Part shown: one piece after another, positions 60,024 through 64,000 of the stretch | Position numbering within the stretch: the first letter of the stretch is position 1 | How the letters are laid out: each line of letters opens with the position of its first letter | Origin: CAXBCP01 sp963977005 | GTDB taxonomy: Bacteria; Pseudomonadota; Alphaproteobacteria; MPNO01; UBA830 | Assembly (NCBI GenBank): GCA_963977005.1 | Contig: CAXBMQ010000002.1 | Coordinates: 197,797 to 261,796 of the forward strand | DNA: 64,000 nt | Direction: 5' to 3' | Notes under the pieces: model-generated | Databases searched by the model: none | The model's input: the letters and a program-made list of their open reading frames with translations, nothing else | Told to the model about the DNA's origin: nothing | Program-made: the position numbers and the translations under genes

Positions 60024-63000
60024 CTAGAACTGGAACCGGCCGAAGCTCGGCGGCCGGTAGCTGGGCGATGCGGGGGAAGCAGGGCCGTCGCCGCCCAGCG
60101 CTGCGGGATCGAATGTGAGCAGGCCGGGCAGCAGCGTTGTTGCCTTGTCGTCAAACGCGTTCGTCGGAATCGACGTTGAGACGAATTCGTATTCTCCGAG
60201 AATGTCGCCCAGCGCTTTTACCAGCGAGGCAAGTTCCGGATTGTCCATGTTTTCGGATGCTTCAAGCAGCTCCAGGGTATCTGCGCCGTCTTCCTTCAGG
60301 GATTCGAAGAACACCTGGAAATTGCCAATGGAACCGGTCAGCAGTACGTCCCCCGATGCGGGATTGAACGATCCGTCGCTCCATCCGCCGCCGGTATCGC
60401 CGTCGGCAATATCGCCGGTGCCTCCGCCGGTAGACGATGTATCGCCACCTCCGGAGCTGTCTGTGCCGGATGTATCCCCGCCGGATGTATCCCCGCCGCC
60501 TGTATCGCCGGTATCGGATCCACCGGTATCGCTTCCTGAAGAATCGCCGCCGGACGCGTCGCCCCCGGTGCCACCCGAACCGCCGCCGGTATCGGTTCCG
60601 CCGGTGTCGCCTGTGCCAACCTGCACGGTATCCAGATCTTCCGGTGGCGGGGGCGGGTCGACCGCGACGACGCAGCTTGTTTTCTGACAGCCATTGACCG
60701 TATGGGACGCCCCGTCGGGCATCGTGGTTGCGGTGGCCGCGTCGTCTCCCGTCTGGCCGCCGACGGTGGTTCCCGTCAGGGCGGCACTCGCGCCGGTGAG
60801 TGTCAGCGCGGTGACGGTCAGGCCCGATCCGGTGACAGCCCCGTCGAGCGCCGTCGTGCCCGCCGTGACGCTGGTACCGGTATTCACGTTCTTGCCGGTG
60901 ACCGTCAGCGTATTCGCCCCGACATTGATCGTACTGGCTACGAAATTGCCGACGCCGTTGCTGTCATTGTCCGCTTTGAAGTCCGCATTGCCCGACCCCG
61001 TATAGCCATCGCTCAGGGTCAGCCCGCTATCGGCATTGAGCGTCACCGCCCCGCTCCCGGTGATGCCGCCGGTGGTCCCGCCGATGGTCATTGATCCCGC
61101 CGAGGCGAGCGTGATCCCGGCCGCGATGACGGTATCGTCATTGGTATCCGCCGCGTTATCGGCATCGCCGTCGAGGGCGAGATTGCCGGTATCGGTTGTG
61201 ATCCCGATATTGACCGACAGGCGGTCGTCGGCATTGGCGGTCAGCGCATTGAAGGTCGAGGCCGTGTTCTGGAACGTCATCGAAGATCCGTTCCCGCCGG
61301 CGGTCAGCGTGACGGTGCCGGAAATGTTGTCGCTGTTGGCGGCAGTAATGCCGTCAACCGTCATATTGCCCGCGCTCGATCCGCCGATATTCAGGTTCGC
61401 GGCGGTGATGTTCTGGATTTCGGCACCGGCAAGTTCCAGCGTGTCGGCAACGTTGTCGCCGCCGCCGCCCGGATCGCCGACATCGACCGCGTCGCCCGCC
61501 GTGGTCGAGGCGAGCGTCACCGTCTGGCCGGTGGCGGTAATCGTGCCGGTGATCTCGATATCGTCCGCGGTGTAACTATGCGCGCCCGATAAGGCTTCCG
61601 CATCCGCACCGGCCTGTATGGCGATCGAGGCGTTATCCGCTGCCGCCGAGAGCGCGATGCCGGTCGTTGCGCCGATATCGTTCGCGGCGGCCGTGTTGGA
61701 AACCACGATATTGCCTGTCGTCGCAGTCAGGGAGACCGACCCGGCCGCGGTATCCACGCCCGTGACCGATCCCACGGTGCCGACGGTAAAGCCGTCCGCG
61801 TCCGTAAAGCTGATATTGCCGGTGGAGGTGTCGACGCCCAGCGTCGTGATGTTTGTTGCCGCCGCGCTGAACGTCACCGCGCCCGCGGCGGTGACGGACA
61901 GGTTGGTTTCGACAATCCCGCCGGCGGTGGCGGTTACGGTCGAGCCACTGACCAGGTTGAGCGTCGTCACACCGGTCCCACCGGTGGATCCGGGTGTGAC
62001 ATCCGCTGAGACCGTAATGGCGCCGGCTGTCGCATCGCCGATCGTCAGGATCGCCGCGGTGATCGACTGCAATTCGGCAGCCGACAGTTCGACCGTGTTC
62101 CCGGCGGCATCCGTCGCCGAGCCGAGATCGACCGCCGCGCTGTTCGTCGGCGTCAGCGTGGTGGACTGCGTGCCGCTGTCGAGCGCCCCGGACAGGGCAA
62201 TCTTGTTGGCGATGATCTGCAGCGTGTTGTTCGTTGTGCTCAGCGTGTTGGAGGCGGCAATCGTGAACGTGCCGCTGCCATTGGTGTCGTCATCGGCATC
62301 GACGACCGTCGCGCCGGCCGTCGTCAGGTTGTCATTCAGGGTCACGCCGTTATTGGCGTTCAGGGTCAGCGCCCCCGCACCCGACATATTCCCGTTCGTT
62401 GCGTCCAGTGTGATGGAACCGGCGGATGCCAGTGTAAGTCCCGCCGTGAACGTGACGTCGTCATTCGCATCGGCGCTGTTGTCGACGTCGCCATCCAGCG
62501 ACAGGTTTCCGGTATCGGTCGAGATATTGACGCCCACCGAAATCCGGTCATCCGCGTTGACGTCGAGCGCGTTGAATGTCGATGCCGTCGTTACGAAGGA
62601 GACCGTTGAATTGTCGGCGGCCGCATTCAGCGTGACCGTCCCCGTGATGTTGTTGCTGTTGGCGGCCGTGATGCCGTCGACGACGATATTGCCTGCGGTC
62701 GCGTCGCCGATGGTCAGGCCGGTGGCCGTGATGTTCTGAAGCTCGGTGCCGCCGATCGTCATGCCGCCGCCAGTGGCTCCGATGCCAATGGTCCCCGCAT
62801 CCGAAACCAGGATCGTCGTCGCGGCGGACCCGCTGTTCAGATTGCCGGAGAGGTCCACGTCGTTCGCCGTGATCGTCAGCGTGTTGTTGTTGGTCGTCAG
62901 GGTACGGGCGGCGATGATCGTGAAATCGCCGGCCCCGTTGTCGTCTGTGTCGGAATCGATGTTTGCCGCCCCGCTGGTGGCCAGACTGTCATTCAGGGTA

Positions 63001-64000
63001 ACCCCGTTCTGCGCGTTCAGGGTCAGCGCGCCGCTTGCCGAGATACCGCTATTCGTTGCGTCGAGCGTGATAGATTCCACCGATGTCAGGGTCACGCCCG
63101 CGGCAATCTGGATGTTGTCGTTGGTGTCCGCCGCGTTGTCGGCGTCGCCCTCGAGCTGCAGGTGCCCGGTATCGGTGGTCACGTTCACATTGACCGAAAT
63201 ACCGTCATCGGCGTGCACGGTGACCGCGTTAAAGGTCGATGCCGTAGTCGAAAAGGCGACCGACGAATTGTCCTTGGTGGCGTTGAGCGTGACCATGCCG
63301 GTGATGTTGTTGCTGTTGGCGGCCGTGATGCCGTCGACCGTGATGTCGCCGTTTGTCGCGTCGCCGATGGTCAGGCCGGTGGCGGTGATGTTCTGAAGTT
63401 CGGTGCCGGAAATAGACATGCCGCCACCGGTCGCGCCCAGACCGAACGTGCCGCCGTCGGAGACCAGCAGGGTTGTCGCGGCCGCCCCTGTGTTGACGGT
63501 GCCGGTGAGTACAATGTCGTCCGCCGTGACGGAAAGCGTGTTGCCCCCGGTGTTCAGGGCTTTGGACGCGGCGAGGGTGAATGTCCCGCTGCCGCTGTCA
63601 TCGCTGTCGGCGTCGACGGTTGTCGCGCCCGCGCTGGTCAGACTGTCATTCAGGGTAACGCCGTTCTGCGCGTTCAGGGTCAGCGCGCCGGCGCCGGTCA
63701 TGCCGCCGGTTGTCGCGTTGAGTGCCATGCCGGCCGCCGAGGTCAGGGTTGCCCCGGCGTAGAAGCTGATATTGTCGTTGGTGTCGAGCGCATTGTCGGC
63801 ATCGCCTTCCAGAGTGAGCGCGCCCGTATCTGTTGTAACATCGACACTGACAGCGATTCCGTCGTCGGCATTGACCGTGAGCGTGTTGAACGTTGACGCG
63901 GTATTGCTGAATGAAACCGACGAATTGTCTTTCGTCGCATTCAGGGTGACCGTGCCGGTGATATTGTTGCTGTTGGCGGCGGTGATGCCGTCAACGGTGA
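60024..64000 (-). CDS. Giant repeat-rich surface/secreted protein (N-terminus beyond window)
   Basis: The visible 1,324 residues continue past the right edge in one open frame. They consist of beta-strand repeats of about 219 residues rich in Asn, Thr, Gly and Asp (for example VDGITAANSNNITG, TASTFNALTVNADDGISV, LNAQNGVTLNDSL, TELQNITATGLTIGDAT). They resemble filamentous-haemagglutinin or adhesin repeats. The C-terminus has a Cys pair (CQKTSC), a proline stretch, a long Gly/Asp/Thr/Ser-rich linker and a small end domain finishing GRFQF. It is probably exported across the outer membrane, but its secretion signal and any TpsB partner lie outside the window. It is co-transcribed with the CHAT protease gene. 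Confidence 0.88.
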   Translation of the reverse strand, partial: TVDGITAANSNNITGTVTLNATKDNSSVSFSNTASTFNTLTVNADDGIAVSVDVTTDTGALTLEGDADNALDTNDNISFYAGATLTSAAGMALNATTGGMTGAGALTLNAQNGVTLNDSLTSAGATTVDADSDDSGSGTFTLAASKALNTGGNTLSVTADDIVLTGTVNTGAAATTLLVSDGGTFGLGATGGGMSISGTELQNITATGLTIGDATNGDITVDGITAANSNNITGMVTLNATKDNSSVAFSTTASTFNAVTVHADDGISVNVNVTTDTGHLQLEGDADNAADTNDNIQIAAGVTLTSVESITLDATNSGISASGALTLNAQNGVTLNDSLATSGAANIDSDTDDNGAGDFTIIAARTLTTNNNTLTITANDVDLSGNLNSGSAATTILVSDAGTIGIGATGGGMTIGGTELQNITATGLTIGDATAGNIVVDGITAANSNNITGTVTLNAAADNSTVSFVTTASTFNALDVNADDRISVGVNISTDTGNLSLDGDVDNSADANDDVTFTAGLTLASAGSITLDATNGNMSGAGALTLNANNGVTLNDNLTTAGATVVDADDDTNGSGTFTIAASNTLSTTNNTLQIIANKIALSGALDSGTQSTTLTPTNSAAVDLGSATDAAGNTVELSAAELQSITAAILTIGDATAGAITVSADVTPGSTGGTGVTTLNLVSGSTVTATAGGIVETNLSVTAAGAVTFSAAATNITTLGVDTSTGNISFTDADGFTVGTVGSVTGVDTAAGSVSLTATTGNIVVSNTAAANDIGATTGIALSAAADNASIAIQAGADAEALSGAHSYTADDIEITGTITATGQTVTLASTTAGDAVDVGDPGGGGDNVADTLELAGAEIQNITAANLNIGGSSAGNMTVDGITAANSDNISGTVTLTAGGNGSSMTFQNTASTFNALTANADDRLSVNIGITTDTGNLALDGDADNAADTNDDTVIAAGITLASAGSMTIGGTTGGITGSGAVTLNADSGLTLSDGYTGSGNADFKADNDSNGVGNFVASTINVGANTLTVTGKNVNTGTSVTAGTTALDGAVTGSGLTVTALTLTGASAALTGTTVGGQTGDDAATATTMPDGASHTVNGCQKTSCVVAVDPPPPPEDLDTVQVGTGDTGGTDTGGGSGGTGGDASGGDSSGSDTGGSDTGDTGGGDTSGGDTSGTDSSGGGDTSSTGGGTGDIADGDTGGGWSDGSFNPASGDVLLTGSIGNFQVFFESLKEDGADTLELLEASENMDNPELASLVKALGDILGEYEFVSTSIPTNAFDDKATTLLPGLLTFDPAALGGDGPASPASPSYRPPSFGRFQF
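60395..60630 (-). repeat. Gly/Asp/Thr/Ser low-complexity region of the giant protein
   Basis: This region encodes about 78 residues made almost wholly of G, D, S and T in short blocks (GGTDTGG, GGDTSGG and similar). Such hydrophilic linkers hold folded domains apart. Near-identical GGATC/CCGCC-type short DNA repeats make it prone to length change. Confidence 0.7.
61347..64000 (-). repeat. 657-bp internal repeats of the giant protein gene
   Basis: The anchor encoding DGITAAN recurs at 63984, 63327 and 62670, exactly 657 bp (219 codons) apart, and again at 61347 after a diverged segment of 1323 bp (441 codons). The 657-bp units are closely similar at the DNA level. Copy number beyond the right edge is unknown. 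Confidence 0.85.

Noticed and set aside
61618..62739. 373-codon plus-strand open frame inside the giant protein gene
   Set aside because: It is an Ala/Val-rich shadow of the repeat-coding frame and repeats in step with it.
1..64000. Exosortase/PEP-CTERM system
   Set aside because: Exosortase-locus relatives occur, but no exosortase and no protein with a C-terminal PEP-CTERM signal is visible in the window.
1..64000. CRISPR arrays, insertion sequences, tRNA or rRNA genes
   Set aside because: I found no spaced direct repeats, no transposase, no cloverleaf and no rRNA-like sequence on either strand; the only long repeats lie within the giant coding frame.

Overview
The window is about 64 kb of GC-rich DNA and looks like the chromosome of a free-living, probably aquatic alphaproteobacterium. 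This rests on gene families, not on any marker gene. A RegB/RegA (PrrB/PrrA) redox two-component pair, an MmcB-type protein, a transglutaminase-like cysteine peptidase (BTLCP), a TRAP transporter and CtrA-like TTAA-N7-TTAR motifs all point to Alphaproteobacteria. There are no rRNA or tRNA genes, insertion sequences, phage genes or CRISPR arrays that I can see.

Layout. Positions 1-3.8 kb hold housekeeping genes: a partial SCO copper chaperone, an ankyrin-repeat protein, CobD/CbiB and an ABC-2 exporter. Positions 3.9-7.0 kb hold regB-regA coupled by overlapping frames to an HprK-related kinase and a PqqD-like RRE protein. Positions 7.2-46 kb are one large capsule/exopolysaccharide locus. It contains a secreted protein, an outer-membrane beta-barrel, a Wza-type exporter, a Wzc-type tyrosine autokinase, two Wzy/WaaL-like proteins, a WcaJ-type initiating transferase and a Wzx flippase. 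It also has six glycosyltransferases, two asparagine-synthase-type amidotransferases, methyltransferases, a bi-domain oxidoreductase with a heparinase II/III protein, and the sugar-nucleotide enzymes UDP-xylose synthase, an AlgD-like dehydrogenase, GmhA and HldE. A perfect sigma-54 promoter precedes the exporter genes. Two signalling islands sit inside the locus: a BTLCP peptidase divergent from a degenerate HD-GYP sensor (16.8-19.6 kb), and a PP2A-like phosphatase with an NTP_transf_5 nucleotidyltransferase (19.8-21.6 kb).

Positions 46-50 kb hold small unrelated genes: an isoprenylcysteine-methyltransferase-like membrane protein with an apparent AUC start, a lipoprotein, mmcB, a 68-residue Tat-like cysteine peptide, a TPR-methyltransferase, a CheY-like protein and a YciI protein. 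Positions 50-54 kb hold a TRAP transporter (DctP, DctM, DctQ) with two matching palindromic operators, next to an alpha/beta hydrolase. Positions 54-64 kb hold a CHASE2-PAS histidine kinase, a FecR-like secreted protein, a TPR-CHAT protease and the 3' part of a giant surface protein with 657-bp internal repeats.

How the parts fit. The polysaccharide genes encode a complete Wzx/Wzy-type route: priming, assembly, flipping, polymerisation, and export through Wzc and Wza plus a beta-barrel. The HprK-related kinase, PqqD-like and NTP_transf_5 proteins resemble the uncharacterised HPr-rel-A set known from exopolysaccharide/exosortase loci, but no exosortase or PEP-CTERM protein is visible here. The most interesting modules are this set with its possible peptide substrate, the BTLCP/degenerate HD-GYP pair, and the CHAT-protease/giant repeat protein/FecR/CHASE2 cassette at the end.
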